NCBI RefSeq assembly: GCF_050436995.1
Contig: NC_134769.1
Location: 2,480,001-2,544,000 of the forward strand
Length of the DNA stretch: 64,000 nucleotides
Direction of reading: 5' to 3'
From: Anticarsia gemmatalis
Taxonomy: Eukaryota > Arthropoda > Insecta > Lepidoptera > Erebidae
Below the pieces are notes generated by a model, which searched no databases, had not been told where the DNA came from, and saw only the letters and a program-made list of their open reading frames with translations. Of the stretch, positions 1 to 12,954 are shown piece by piece; the first letter of the stretch is position 1; every line of letters begins with the position of its first letter. The translations under genes and the position numbers were made by a program.

Positions 1-1151
1 CGCCCCTCGGTACCCAATCCCAAGATGGCTTCTTTTAAATGGGGTGGACGGTCGGCCCCTTCAAGAATAAAAGTGTGCCGTACCTTTCATAGATAGATAT
101 TCAAGGTGGGGGAATAAGAAGCGTGCGCCGTTGTCGGCGTTCGATTACCTTCTAAATTGCTTTTTGAAATTCGAACATTGTTTATGTCTTTGTTCTTTTT
201 TCGTTCGAATTTCAAAGCTTCTTATTCTTTGATTCAAATACCAAACTACCTACCATATTTCAGAACGGTTAAATTACTTCGAAATTTAAAAATTTTAAGG
301 TTTTTTTTTAATAAGGCAAAGGCGTTACAATAAGCCAAAGTTAAAACATTTCGTCCATTAGTTTTAAATGAGCGCCGTTACGGAACTTTCCTTGAACTTT
401 GAAATAATCAAAACTTTAATTGATACGTGAATAGTACTTCGTTCACATGTGGTGTTGGTACGTTTGAAAATGAATTTTATTATGAAGGTTTAGGGGTGAA
501 ATTTGTTTGAAGGGTGTAAGGGAGGTCTTTAACCTTTACATACGTTACTAGGTCAATGTGTGACGTGTGTTTTGATTTTAAAGGCCTCTCTATATTTAGG
601 TCAGGACGCCGGGTTACAAACATAGAAGTAACGGTTTATTATAAACAATTGAAAGGTGGAAGAAGGTAGAATTTTTTTGAGGTGGGCAATGAAAATGATT
701 CTGCATTTGGTTTTGAAATATGAATATATGAATGGTAGTAGGTAAATTTCATTATTATATCTGTCATATATCGGTTTTCTGATCATAAAGTATAATGTTA
801 ATAGAAATTAATTCATCAAGTGAAACACCAGGCGTCTTTCGATGTTAGATTCTTTTAGTTTATAGACATTAATTAATTTAAAAAGAAAAGTATTTGCATT
901 TGAAAATGAATATAAAAACCCTAAAAGTATTTACAATTTATGATTTGATTTTGTCGTGTAAAAGGAAGAAGAATTACGGATTCCGTATTCACAATCCCAA
1001 AATTGCTACCAAAAAGAACTAAAAACTTAGAGTTGAAACCGAATCCGATATAGCCCGACTATAACCCATTTTTAAACAGTAAATAAATTTAGAATATTAC
1101 ACATACACATTGCTTATGTGTCTGTCTATCAGTAATATTGCACAAGTCATT
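1..1151. other. AT-rich noncoding stretch
   Basis: No convincing gene is visible. Short open frames here have AT-driven composition, no recognisable domain and no splice context. The only distinctive word is AAGATGGC at 24-31, a YY1/Pho-type core (consensus from general knowledge), near the left edge. Confidence 0.6.
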
Positions 1152-1211
1152 TAGTACTCGTAACCAGCGGTCGTGAATGACAAGATGTATGAATGGGAAT
1201 GAGGTGAAAGA
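1152..1211 (+). repeat. SINE-like dispersed repeat, degenerate fragment
   Basis: This aligns by eye with the better copy at 20265-20398: both share AGTACTC, then AACC(A/G)GCGGTC, then TGACAAGATGTA. A further relative lies at 31838-31955. The family is of a kind common in lepidopteran genomes. This copy lacks the 3' tail seen in the others. Confidence 0.55.
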
Positions 1212-2035
1212 TTTTTTTAGAAATAATCAAGTAGCATTATTTGCCTTCTATAGCAAAAAAATGTAGTTTTACATAAACTTCTGTCTTTTATTAAAGTAAA
1301 AATACCACACACAATTATATAATTTCACATAATAAAGAACAAAATTAAATAACAATGGCGCCCACGCAATCTCCTGTTCGTCATCGCGTTCTAAAATAAA
1401 CTGGCCAATTGTATCTATTTAAAGACATTCCTTCCGGTTATATGACAGTTATTTAAAATTAGAACTAAATATTTTGAATGGAAGTAGTATTCGTGGAAAG
1501 CGTTCTTTATTTATTTAATCGTTTTTAAGCGCTTTTTTTTTACGTAAGAGTTTTTTTTATGTGTTAAGTAGTGGTTTCTTTTCCCTATGAGTTTGTTTTA
1601 GTGATGGTTTTTGCGGAACGAACTGTTTTTATATGATATTATATTATACGTTTAAAATCAAGGATTATTGGGCTTTCCATTTTTATAACCTTTATTTTAA
1701 AAAAGTTTTTAGTTCATAGATCGTTTATTATGCTATCATATTCTGTGATAATTATTTAAGCCACATACATTATTAAACAATCACATCTTATGATATAAAC
1801 ATTTCGATTTCGTATTATGTATCATACCATTTGTAGGCTACTGAGCGCAATTATGATTAGGTATTTTCATTTGAGAAATAAATTATACCACAGTAATAAT
1901 CTATTCAAATATTTTTATCATCGATCAGCTTTTAAAATTTTAAAACGTCATCTCCAAGCTCCCGATTTTTTATCTAACAATAATTTCGAAAGCATAATTA
2001 ATCGCACGGGCGGCGCCCGCCTTAATTGAATCTCT
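1212..2035. other. AT-rich stretch, nothing specific
   Basis: AT-rich sequence with poly-T runs (for example around 1540-1558). I see no gene, repeat family or clear regulatory cluster. Confidence 0.6.
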
Positions 2036-2107
2036 TACCCCCGTCCTCCCGAAGTCCCCCAGGAAAAACAGCCCTTTCTTATTTTTCCACTCTTTCCCCC
2101 CCAAGAC
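2036..2107. other. C-rich island
   Basis: Runs of CCCCC, CCC and CCCCCCC stand out sharply from the AT-rich surroundings. It is one of many strand-asymmetric islands in the window. The minus strand is G-rich and could form G-quadruplexes. Function unknown. Confidence 0.5.
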
Positions 2108-2383
2108 GATAAATCCTTGAAAGAGACAGTGGGGAGATAACTTGCTGACGTAACGCTGCCTTTACAAAACAAAAAATTATAGAATAACAACCTTATAGCT
2201 ATGTATATAAGGATTATTTTTCTAGGTCTATTGTTGGGGTACTAGCAAATTAAGCTTGGCTGTTTGCAACAAGAAAAAGCCTCTGCGAGTCGTCATTGGA
2301 ATTCCGCGGGCGAGTTTACGCTTCCATTTTCAAACTGTGTGTTTTGGATTTCGAATCGATATTTTCTTTGCTCGTTTTTTTTA

Positions 2384-2411
2384 ATGGCGGCTTTGGTAAG
2401 ATGGCGACGTA
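2384..2411 (+). promoter_or_regulatory. Two YY1/Pho-like cores
   Basis: AATGGCGGC and AAGATGGCGACG lie within 28 bp. Both contain the GCCAT-complement core bound by YY1/Pleiohomeotic in animals (established knowledge). The pairing is seen directly; the function is inferred. Between 2108 and 3020 nothing else stands out apart from some CpG-containing sequence near 2285-2320. Confidence 0.3.
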
Positions 2412-3024
2412 ATGCCGTATGAAATAATGACTTTTTTATTTTAGAAATTATTAAAATACTCGTTTATTAGTTGTTGTTAAAAAAGTTTGTACTTAATTAA
2501 TTTGTTTTGCTGATATATGTGAATATGAGTTTGATTAGGTTATCATGTAATAATTCAATTTAACGGTGATTTACGTCAATACTGATAAATAAATAATAAA
2601 CGTCATTTAATTAATTTTTTACGTTAAATAATGATTATGCTGATTGCAATTTAATTTTAAAAACAGTAGTGTATTTGTACAAAGATATGAATTTTATGCA
2701 GCTAGTTACATTAATTTTTAAAGTCATGGAGTTAATACTTGTACAACAAATAATATTATTATCTAAGTTTTGTATAGAAAATATAAATTACGGCTCTTTG
2801 AATCGTTTCCAAATTTTAATTTCCACATCTCTCAAATTACCAGAACGAAGTAGGTACAAAAGTAATAATAAAACAATTTTACATCATTCCCCCTCGAAAT
2901 AAGAAGGGTAAGTATATTTTTTAGGGAAAGCAAGCACGCCGTATCAGGGGTCCGAAGACCAGTGAAGAAAGACCTCTGGCGTCTGAAGCCTTTACGAAAT
3001 TTATTCAGAGTTTTTAAGCAATGA

Positions 3025-3080
3025 GGGGGGGTTGGGGGGTCAAGTTAAGTTGGGGTTTGTTGGGGTGTTTTCTGGGGTGG
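3025..3080 (+). other. G-rich island with G-quadruplex potential
   Basis: G-runs of 7, 6, 4, 4 and 4 are separated by short T-rich spacers (3025-3031, 3034-3039, 3052-3055, 3062-3065, 3073-3076). This satisfies the usual four-run quadruplex pattern on the plus strand. No gene is adjacent. Confidence 0.55.
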
Positions 3081-4124
3081 CTACGGTAAAAGAAGAAGGA
3101 ATAAATGAGGACAACCCCTGTTTTAAATTGCTAAGATGCGAGGGCGACTCGCTGGCTGTTGTTCTTTCATTTTGTTTTGATGTATTTTAAAGGTTTATAT
3201 GTGACTTGAATAGAACATTTTAAAGGAATTGTGTATGAAAAATAACCTTTTGTTATTGGAAAACTGTCTCAACTGCAACAGAATAGTCGAATAAAAGAAA
3301 TTGAACAATATCCTTGTATTTTTTTCAGTCATTTATGATATCCCCAAATTCTTTTATTTTCAATATTCTTTGGGCTTCGATATATATTAACCACTGCAAA
3401 TAGTCGCGAACACGGAAGGTCAAATAAGTTTATCGGTATAGAATGCATTAATTCTACAAAAATACATTCATTTTGCAAAGCAAAAAAGGAAAGCTAAATT
3501 ATGCGAACACCATTTATCGCTGTAATAAAGATGGTTTGGCTACTAAAATTTCTCATATTGCCATATGTACTATCTTTCTTAAAATATTGGATTGACCACT
3601 TTACTTAACAAATAACATTTTAAAAGTGAGCTGTAACAAAAATCATTCATTCTCATTTTCTAAGCATGTTACTGACATTTAAGGCTGTTATGTTTTAAGG
3701 ATTTGTTATCGTAGAAATCAATTGCGCCTTGCCTCATATTTTGACCCACGATCACACATAAAGTTTGTATGTTTTTGACTTAATCGTACAACAACGTCTA
3801 GTTGGATAACGATTTATTTGACGCACTCAAGTATGCTTATATCTACTGCCACAAGAAATATCAGCTTTTAAGACAAAAAAAATAATTTATCAAGGTAGGA
3901 AGGCATTTGATTGAGTATAATTATCTAGGAATAAGAATAGTAGCATAAATCAGTTTTTACTATATTTATAAATTCACTATTTTACTAATACCATAACCAT
4001 TCTACTTTCTATTAGATTTCTATCAACATAACATTAGTGCGAAATTATTACTGCAATAAAAAAATATGAAGAAAATAATTTCAACCAAGTCGTCTATTAA
4101 AATCTATGGCCCCTAATTCCTTTC
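3081..4124. other. AT-rich stretch, nothing specific
   Basis: I see no coding frame, repeat or motif cluster that can be supported. Confidence 0.6.
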
Positions 4125-4260
4125 CGAAAATCACCCCTTACTCCCTTGCGTACACAACATTATGTACAAGAAGGGGGTGTAAAAATGCACTCAGACATTA
4201 CATTAAAAGATATAATTAAGGGGGTGGCGCACCCTTGGGGAAATTCGTTCCTTCTTTTGA
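4125..4260. other. Alternating C-rich and G-rich island with GC hairpin
   Basis: CACCCC-type sequence near 4130 is followed by AAGGGGGTG near 4170 and GGGGGTGGCGCACCC at 4220-4234. The last can fold as GGGTG/CACCC with a 3-nt GCG loop. This belongs to the recurrent G/C-island pattern of the window. Function unknown. Confidence 0.4.
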
Positions 4261-6285
4261 CATTTTAAAGACCCCTTTTCTTAAACCCTTGCAACAAAGA
4301 TTTAGAATTTTTCAGATCATGTTTTCGAAATGTGGTACTTTTTGGTGGGTTTAATGAGGAGTTGTACAATTTTTTTTAACATAATAATATTGTAAAATTA
4401 AATGCCATTTAGTTTACACGATATCTTTATATTACCAATATTTTTCAGAATTTGTAGATACGAAATTTAAAGATCGCATCTTAAAAGTTTCTTAAATAGT
4501 ATTAATAACTAATATCCACATAACAGAAAACATAATATTTACAACACAAAATAACGCAGTATAATTTATTTCACTGTGGTTTTACACTTTCTCATAATTT
4601 TTCCGGCATATTGCATTAGCCTTGTAAGTATTAACTATCTACTATTTCAATTGCATTTATAAGGCTCTTCCATTTTCTCTATATTCACGTCACCCCACCC
4701 TTAAAATGTTTAAAACGAATAACCCTTATAATGACTACTTTGAAGAAGTTTTATTGCAATTTAAAAGTTAATAACCTCTTTAATTATGTAGCCTATGTAA
4801 AGCTTTATATAAAAAATATATAATCATAATCTTTAAAAATACATTATCTTTAAATTTAACCACAAAAAATAATCTCTATCTAAGTCAATGAATAGTAGTG
4901 AAGTCAAGTAATATTATAGAGTGGAGAGATTTTTATGACCGTTTCTAGCGAATTGGCTCAAAAATTACTGAACCTATTTAAAAAATTCTATCACTTATTG
5001 AATGCTACATTGCTGATTAATATGGGCCATTTTAATTATAACAAAATAATAAGAAGCTCTACTAAAACTACAATTATGTTTGTCCACCCGTGCAAAGAAA
5101 ACGAGCCGTTAGTATAATAACAAAAGCGAAAAGATCTTAATAATTAATAATAATTCTTTGTATCACAAATTTATAATAATATACATAAGTACTGGAATTT
5201 CCAAAGCACCTGCAGTCAAAAAGTGTCAAAATAATATACAGAAAAGAGAGATCGACAAATCTACACAAAACGAAAAACAAATAAAAAAAGTCGGATTAAA
5301 AAAAAGGTCTATAACAAAAACGTTTGTCTTTCGAAATTAGCTGAATTTCTCGCGTCACCGCCGAGGAGGGATGTGTCAGAAAAAACCGTTTCAAAAGCGT
5401 AAAAAATAAGGAAAAAAAAACCCTGGAAAGAGAGTATTATCCCTGTTAATTCCCTGGCTAATTTAATTCACGCCTAATTCTATTTGCCGAGCAAAACGGG
5501 GAGGCGATAATTGTCGGACATTTTTTGTGATGAAGGAAAAAGCCCGTTTTTTGTACCAAATGACGTTTTTAACCTTTTTACCGCGTGGGAAAACGGTATT
5601 TGGCACGTGTTGTACATGTTTTAGATGAGATGAAGGATTTTAACATTCTTTTTGGAGGTGTTTAATTGTTTGTTTTGAAAATATACTTGTCATGTTGTTT
5701 TTGTTTCTTTTTCAGGAAATTTTGAAGATGCAACGTTGAGTAGACAATTTAAGTTGTTATGTCGTGTTGGTGACAATGAAATATAAGACTAAGCAGTAAT
5801 TACTAATTACTTTACACAAATTAATTTCAGACTCAAAGTCTTGTTAACCCAACGTCAAGTTTCACGCAGCTCTATGCAGTAAATACCTACTTTCTCAGAA
5901 ACTGCTGGAGGCACTAGGCAGATAACTGATTCGTAGATCACTTACTTATTTAAGTCGTAAAAAAAATAACGCAGTTACCTAATTACCATATAAAATTTGT
6001 AAGACCGTTTCAGTTAAGTTTATAACTATTTTCTAGACGTGCAAACTTAGTGTTTATAATTTTGACTCATAGCTATATCACAAAAACACTATCTAGTCTT
6101 ACAATACACATAAGCCTAATTTCCTAATTTCGTCACCCACACATTTCAAAATACACATAAGCCTTCGACCACATAGACCACTTTTGCCACCGTCACACAC
6201 AACCACACAACACGAACTGACCACCTATCAAATGGTCACTATAACAATTAACAATAATAATTCAAAAACTAACCCTTAACTCACC
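4261..6285. other. Noncoding stretch
   Basis: Mostly AT-rich. The part at 5341-5600 is less AT-rich and has several CpGs, but no open frame with coding character. A pyrimidine tract plus AG occurs near 5715, but the sequence after it stops quickly in the possible frames, so I do not call an exon. Confidence 0.5.
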
Positions 6286-6360
6286 TAACCGGTTTGACCA
6301 GGGCAAAACTGACCGGCGTCGCCCAAGGGTCAACTCTAGGCCATTGTCTATTGTGTAGGT
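6286..6360 (+). repeat. CCGGTTTGACCAG block, copy 1
   Basis: It contains AACCGGTTTGACCAG, then a few bases, then ACTGACC. The same order occurs at 10293-10320 and 10977-11000. Flanking words (GGTCA, CCATTGTCTATTGTG) also recur in part. It is either an old dispersed repeat or a repeated regulatory module. AACCGGTTT matches the Grainyhead consensus known from animals. Confidence 0.45.
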
Positions 6361-9300
6361 AAAAATCTGGTTTTATTGACCCTTCCTTTAAGTTTTCAAT
6401 GCAGCTGCTAAGCCGGTTCTGACAAATTGTTTGTTTCGTATTCAGGAATTTTTGATTTGTTGAAATTCTTTGCGATGTTGAATATTTATGAAGTGTTTTT
6501 GGTTTGTTTACTTAATAAAATAACTATACGTTGTTACCATACAGGTGTTTTGAATCCGAATGCCACTCATTGTCCTGTGTCCTTCATTAATTTGTTAAAA
6601 AAAAATCTATTGCAGAGTTGTATGATGAATCATCAGTATTGGGATGTTATTTGGTTAATAAAAATATGCAATGGGTTATTAGGTGGCACATAGATTCGTA
6701 GTATACAATGTTCCATAATAGACAAGTAAAATTGAATTTAAAATTACTTTTATATAAAAACTTCTATCGTCTATTTGAGTACTTATATTAACAAGAGATT
6801 AGTCGCAAAAAAAGGAGAGCATCACTAGAATCTACGAAATACAAAATAATTTAAAAATGTATATTAAAATCAACGTTTCGTGTGAAACTGTGACCTTTGC
6901 CAATCTATAATATATTTTCAATAGTCTATTTGTAAAAGTAGGTAATATTGGAAATGCGCAGTGCCGATCGGCAGTCAAACAATTTATATGAACCGCTATA
7001 CATCGTAACTTATGCCCTTGCGTATTTACAAAATGGTACAGAGTCGCATTTGAGATTTCCAAATATAGGCTGATAGGTTAAAAATATATTATTATGTCTG
7101 TGCTTATCACCATTATTGTTTTGAATATTACATTCTTTTTAGTCGGAATCCTCAATATATATGTAGTACTAACTTGTTAGAGGTCGTAAGCTTTCTGTAT
7201 TAATGTGTAGAGGAAATTAAAAATATATGTATTTTGTATCCACTATAGGGTAATCTTTGGTACTAATATGTACTTAACTTATCAATTTATTTCATGCCAT
7301 AAACGTAACAAATATAAATCTGGCTATGCTAATCACTTACTTTCTAGAGGTATCAAATAAAACAATTAACAGGGTATCCTAAAACCACTAGCATTAATTT
7401 TAATTCTATGTTTCGTCTTATAACTCTTTTATCCTACATTTTTTATATCACAAAGTATTAATTAAAATCCGTCCCTGTAAAGTTTCGCTACACGATACGG
7501 CGGCCATCACGCAAATGCTCTATAAAATTTCAATCAACCGAAAGATGGTGGTTTTTCATCGATTGTCTCGTTACTATGCTATTTTATTTCACGATACGAC
7601 ACTCTATTCTTTATTTTATCATCCATTTTCTGTTTATTATTGAGAATATGATGATTGGAAACTACTGGGTAGTGGTAGTTCTTGTGACATAGTATTAAAA
7701 TCATGGATGTGAGGTGAGAAAGGTGGAAATTACTAAATATTGATGATTAATCAGATTCTGTACCTATCACGCTTTTAAAACTAGGTTATGTTGTTAAGGC
7801 AAAACATAATAAAACAAAAACATTATACCTATTATTTAAACCATTACATATTTAGAAAAATAATATTGGCATTAGTGTTTTACCAAAATTAACATTTACA
7901 CCTTTTATGTACATAATTATCATTAATACATAATCATTGATGAAAAATGTTACCAAATGACTGTTTACAATCGGACATAATAGATCAGAAATCTGATCAA
8001 CCCTTTAGATTTCTTAAGCTCTGCTTACATTACTGATCGACCTTTTAATTTAAGATTCTTTATCACAATGTTCAGTCGTATCGTCTAAAAGTCTTCTACA
8101 AATACTAACTGGTACGATATGGTCCAAATACGCGATTATCCTTCGTTTTATATTATCATTTTATTTAGTTTTCGACCGGTGAGTCTGTCCCCAAATTTTT
8201 ATATCGCTGGCACTGATGTCGCCTTTTAGTAGTCGTAAAATATTGTAGACAATGAGAATGTTGTATAAACGTCTGTAAAGGGTATTTAGTAAGACAATTG
8301 CTGGCTATAAATTAGGTACTATTATTTAGAAATTTTCTTAATCATATAGTTCTTACTTGCTTGCAATCAAAAGCGTTGTCACGGTGAAAAACTAAAGGTC
8401 TGTTTTGATTATTGTCATTAACCCTTTTAAAAGACTCTACTGTAGTGCAATCTTGACCCTACGTTGAACATTAATATTAAATTATTTAACACAACTACAG
8501 ACAGCAGTCATATTTATATTATTGTAGTTCATTATAATCAATTGCTAATAGTTTGATACCGTAGTATTAAAAGTAAATAAAAAACTCTTATTAATGTTTC
8601 CTTCAGAATAGCTTAGGGGCCGGTTCACATATTATAACCACAAAACCCACAGTTGAAGTTATATACACAAAGTACAGGTTAAGTTAATAATCCAATAGTA
8701 ACATTAGTATTACAGGCAAAACAATAACAATTTACCATATCCACCACCTTAAACAGATCCGATTGTAAGCTACCCAGTTTTTTTTTTCAATATTTTTCGT
8801 ATTTTTAAAACGTTTCCTAAACACACTTAATAGTTATTCAAATAAGACCACACACTTCACTCAACAACACACTAATAACAATATTTTAAATCTTAACCCT
8901 CAACCGCTACTGATCAGACATCTGTTTAACAAAATGGTCAATCGACCATCATTTTTTTGTCACAATTCTACCCTTTCAATAACAAATCAATAGATAAGGC
9001 GTGACTGGAGGTGTTTTTAGGGTTCGATACACTCATAAGGTAAAAACGAAACTCTATTACGAAGATTTCACTTGTCCTCTGTTTGGCACTAGACTTTTAT
9101 GGACCGTGATAAATTGACAGTGAAATTGTTACAGATGATGTATTTCTTTTACCGTTTCAACAACTAAAGTGAATAAAATCAATATTTAATTGGAACTTTC
9201 ATGGAACAAACGTGATCGTTTGTCCATTATTAGATAATTACTTTCTTTGTCTGTGTGAAAAGATTTCCAGGAGGAAAAATAAAACAAAAAAGATCCCTTA

Positions 9301-9375
9301 TTTCTTCCAAAAAAATTACATTAACATAACTCTATATTTTAATAACATTGCAGGAGTAAAGCTGTCAAACTTTCT
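6361..9375. other. AT-rich stretch, no gene seen
   Basis: Three kilobases without a supportable gene. Short open frames (for example 6427-6693 and 6832-7062) have no recognisable domain and lengths expected by chance in this AT-rich DNA. TGACC/GGTCA words recur around 8935-8950 without a clear arrangement. Confidence 0.55.
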
Positions 9376-9525
9376 AACTTCAAAGTCAAAGTCAAATATT
9401 GTTTATTTCATAAACTTTAACAAGTATTTGAAATCGTCAAAATATTTTTAATCTACCACCATTTCGGAAAAGCTGTTGCTCGTGAGAAGAAACAGCAAGA
9501 AACTCACGGCTTGCTCTTTCAAACA
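9376..9525 (+). repeat. Lepidopteran LINE-like 3' region
   Basis: A CAAAGTCAAAGTCAAA start and the run TCGGAAAAGC ... GAGAAGAAACAGCAAGAAACTC match, as I recall it, a repeat tail widespread in Lepidoptera. No reverse transcriptase frame is attached, so this is a truncated, non-coding remnant. Orientation is tentative. Confidence 0.5.
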
Positions 9526-9954
9526 TATGTACTTATTTTCACACTTATAATATTAGTAAGATGGTACAGCACCCTTCGAACGCGTGAACGTCTCACACTT
9601 GACCCTTTTTTAGCCACCATATGGTCATTGTTGTTTATGTTAGTGAACACGACTGTTAAAGTCTTTAAGCCACTGTCCACACGTCCTGTCTTTTGTTGTT
9701 TTTTTGTTATTATTGATAATCATTGGTATTGTGACCATTTGAGGGTTGAAATTTAAATATAAATGATGGGCGTTAATCGTGAAGTTCCGGGTTCGATTAG
9801 TGAGTTTTTTTTTAAGATTGTGTATTAATGATATACAGTTTGAAAGTTTACAAAAATAATAATAATAAGATGTCAATATCAGTAAGTGTAAAATGTTTAC
9901 TAATTCCTGCACCTTTGTTTTACATATTCGTATCGCCAAATTTTTTTTTAGTGA
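9526..9954. other. AT-rich stretch
   Basis: Overlapping short open frames occur on both strands, but none has coding character. Nothing else is supportable. Confidence 0.5.
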
Positions 9955-10014
9955 GCATTATTTTTAACCTAACCCATCCCTCGTTCGGGAGACCCTTGCC
10001 CAGTAGTGGATAGT
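9955..10014 (+). repeat. LINE tail remnant (CGTTCGGGAGACCC type)
   Basis: CTAACCCATCCCTCG, TTCGGGAGACCC and TTGCCCAGTAGTGG appear in the order typical of a common lepidopteran non-LTR retrotransposon 3' end. Relatives in this window are at 26700-26775 (minus), 38690-38775 (plus) and 57455-57530 (minus). Confidence 0.55.
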
Positions 10015-10239
10015 CATAGATAAGAAACATTATTTTTTTCGTAGAGACCAAAGAATTAGTTGAATCTTGTATTTTAAACAAAAGTCCTAAAAATTCAAAC
10101 ATCTGATTAAAAATTAAACCCAAAAAACTGTATCGAAAATACGAATAAAATATCCTCATCCACAAAAACATTTTAACTATCATTCAAAACCCATAAAAGT
10201 ATAAAATTATAATTCAGCACCATATTGCACTGTCCACCC

Positions 10240-10385
10240 TAAGCAGTTACCGGCAGTTAAAACCGGTTAAAAGCGGTACACATTGTCCAGATCCGGTTTG
10301 ACCAGGACTGACCCCTTCTTACGGGTGCTATTGTACCCTTCTTGGGCCATTGTGTCCTTTGAGGTGCAAAGGTCAGGCAGATGTT
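10240..10385 (+). repeat. CCGGTTTGACCAG block, copy 2
   Basis: The longest of three related blocks. It has a perfect AACCGGTT at 10261-10268, then CCGGTTTGACCAG at 10293-10305, ACTGACCCC, CTTCTTACGG, CTATTGT and finally GGTCAGGCAGATGT. The copy at 10930-11052 follows the same order almost to the end, so these are homologous rather than chance motif matches. The two lie about 680 bp apart. Confidence 0.55.
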
Positions 10386-10929
10386 ACGGAATTGCATATT
10401 GTTCAGTCACGTTTTCGAAAGGTCGATTTTTAGAGATTATTTTTGGGTAGGGTCAGTTTTTGAACGGTAAAAATAGTCACATTTTATCTTTTAAATCTTT
10501 ACACATTTAAAATACTCTTTAAAAGTAATACCTCTATTTGTGCTTTATTTTAGTTTTGCTCCTATTTTTGGTACTAGCTAACACATAAGTACTAATAGGA
10601 TCTTAAAGATATATCTAACCTCCTTCCGCGTTGTGCAGTCGGGTAAAAATGTATAAAAAAAGCTGGTAGCGTCGGCATAAATTTATTTAAATATGAACGA
10701 GAAAAAAAATCAACGACAATTTAAATCAAATTTCTCTTAAAAATTTCATCCTTCTTTTTTATGAGAAATTCTACATCCTTTCTTAAAAAAGACCGTAATA
10801 CAACAAATACACAAACTTTGTTCTTAAATTTTTCTGCAATACAAGGAAAATATTAAATACTTACCTCAAAATGTAATTTAAACCACGCGGAACATTCTAG
10901 CAAAATGCATTTTTTAACAATAACAGCTT

Positions 10930-11052
10930 ACAATAGTGTCCAGTTTTATTCTATTGTCCAATTTTAAGGGTTTGAACCGGTCTGACCAGTAACTGACCCT
11001 TTCTTCCGTGGTCTATTCACGCTATTGTCGCTACAGGTCGGGCAGATGTGTC
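10930..11052 (+). repeat. CCGGTCTGACCAG block, copy 3
   Basis: It has CCGGTCTGACCAG at 10977-10989, then ACTGACCC, TTTCTTCCG, CTATTGTCG and GGTCGGGCAGATGT. Order and spacing match copy 2 with substitutions and small indels. Between copies 2 and 3 (10386-10929) I see only AT-rich sequence. Confidence 0.55.
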
Positions 11053-11711
11053 CACTTCCTAATAAAAAGGGTTGCTGTTTAATTGCGTGTCTATGAATAG
11101 GAAAGCTTGCTTATAGTTCGGACAATGGTCAAAAATAAAATAGCGTAAGTGATGCGCCAGGTGTCCAGTCTGTAAATCCTACTAATATTATTAATGCGAA
11201 AGTTTGTGACGATTTGTGTTCAAGCAAATAGTACTGAGTGGATTTGATGAAAATTGACTAGCCTGGCTTAAATGAGAAGGTAGAATAAGGTAGATTGTGA
11301 ATAGGAATTTGCTGTAGAGTATGTTTATCTTCTTACAGAGAAGGCGTAATGTTCAGTTTGTATAATTCTTATTTCTTTCATAACCTTACTTCTCATTATT
11401 ATTAATCTTCTCATTAGTAGCATAATAAATGCAGTTTGCATGTTTGGATGGACAAGTCGAAAACGGTTTTTTGTACACGGATAGTTTATAACCCGTATAT
11501 TCCTTATAAATTATATTATTATATTCCTGGGTATAAAGTATCTGTTTAACACGAAAGATACTTATTGCCATGGAAAATGTTAAAACATGGACGTAGCTTC
11601 GAGTGGAAACTAGAAACAAATAATATTCTAGTTTCGAGAATAACCTAAAATAATTTGAATGCCTTTTAAACTATTATAAAGCGAAGCAAAATTTCAAATC
11701 GTCGTAGATTT
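11053..11711. other. AT-rich stretch
   Basis: No supportable gene or repeat. A minus-strand open frame at 11386-11619 has no recognisable domain. Confidence 0.5.
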
Positions 11712-11825
11712 ATGTCACCACCCGTAGCCGGGAAACGCCGGTATTTGTGAGGCAAATTTTTAGTGTGACGCCCGGATATCCGCGCGGAGTTAACTATTCC
11801 TCTCGAGCCGGATAACCGGTGTAAA
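11712..11825. promoter_or_regulatory. CpG-rich patch
   Basis: About 110 bp with more than ten CpGs, including CCGTAGCCGGG, CGCCCGGATATCCGCGCGG and CTCGAGCCGGATAACCGGT. It contrasts strongly with the AT-rich flanks. It holds an AACCGGT (11814-11820), a Grainyhead-like core. No open reading frame supports a coding exon. Candidate regulatory element, function inferred only. Confidence 0.35.
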
Positions 11826-12950
11826 TCTTACATTAGATCTGTGTACAACTGGCTGTTATTGTGGATTTTGGGATTTTGTTTCTTATGGCTAATGTTTGTT
11901 CGAAGTAGATTCTTTTAGTTTTCGAAATTACTTTTTACTTTTAGTTTTTGGAGTGAAGACTAGACATAAGGCCGTGTTAATAGTCTGCTATGGTGGAAGT
12001 TCGGTTTTAAAAACATATTTGACATACTAAAATAGGTCGATTAACCACGTAACTCATTAATGGGTCTTAGTTACTGCAATTAAAAAAAGTATACTATTAA
12101 ACTGCCGCATTTTTTCTCACATAAATGTGGCAATCAATAGCAAAGAAACTTAAGTAAAAAATAAATCGGTGAAACAAAAACTAAAAAAATACCAATATTT
12201 GTTTTATTCCAAAAAAAAGTGCATTAATATTCTAAATATTACTGTTAAAAACCTTTGATAGTTTGGCCAAACTACGCTCAAATATTAAAGTAAAATTTTG
12301 CACCTCTCCTCTAAGAAAATGTCACAGCAAATACGAAAATCTTGAACCAATCGAAGTATTTCAATCGTGGAAATTTCTGGCGACACGTTTCCGAAGCTCC
12401 TGACCTCAAGATTAAAAGGGCTCAGTTTAAAGGTGTATTTATTTCACAATCAACGTTTTAACTTTACAAGATATCATCTTACTTTTTGCGTCAAAGATGG
12501 CTGACTCTAAAATATCGAGTTTGTAGGCGTAAAGTTTTTGTTGAGTACCAAGTTTTGGTGTCGAACTTTACTGAATATAGATTTAAAGAGTGGGCGTTTT
12601 GTTAGAAAACCAACCCTCTATCGATAACTAAAGCTAGAATTACTATAAAAGGAAACATGTGAATAATAGTAACTTTTTGGAAGTCAATTCAATTTTGGGT
12701 AGCAAAGCCGCTGCCATTAGATTTTTCAGCAAAACTATTCGCAGCCTGGCTAATTGCTGAGTGGTTCTGCATTATTTAAAATACAATTTCCTCGTAACTT
12801 TTTCACTGCTCTTTGAGCTTTTCTAATTTATTTTTGCTTAAGGTTTGAACCTTCCTATACTAAAACAGCAAGACAGTACTACGATAGATATCTTAAACAA
12901 TGAATGTACAGCACCAGAACAAATTGAACAATGGAAGCCGTAAAAGGATT
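11826..12950. other. AT-rich stretch
   Basis: No gene seen. AAGATGGCTGAC near 12496-12507 is a YY1/Pho-like core. An AG after a T-rich tract at about 12730 is followed by stops in the possible frames within a few codons. Confidence 0.5.
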
Positions 12951-12954
12951 GAGA

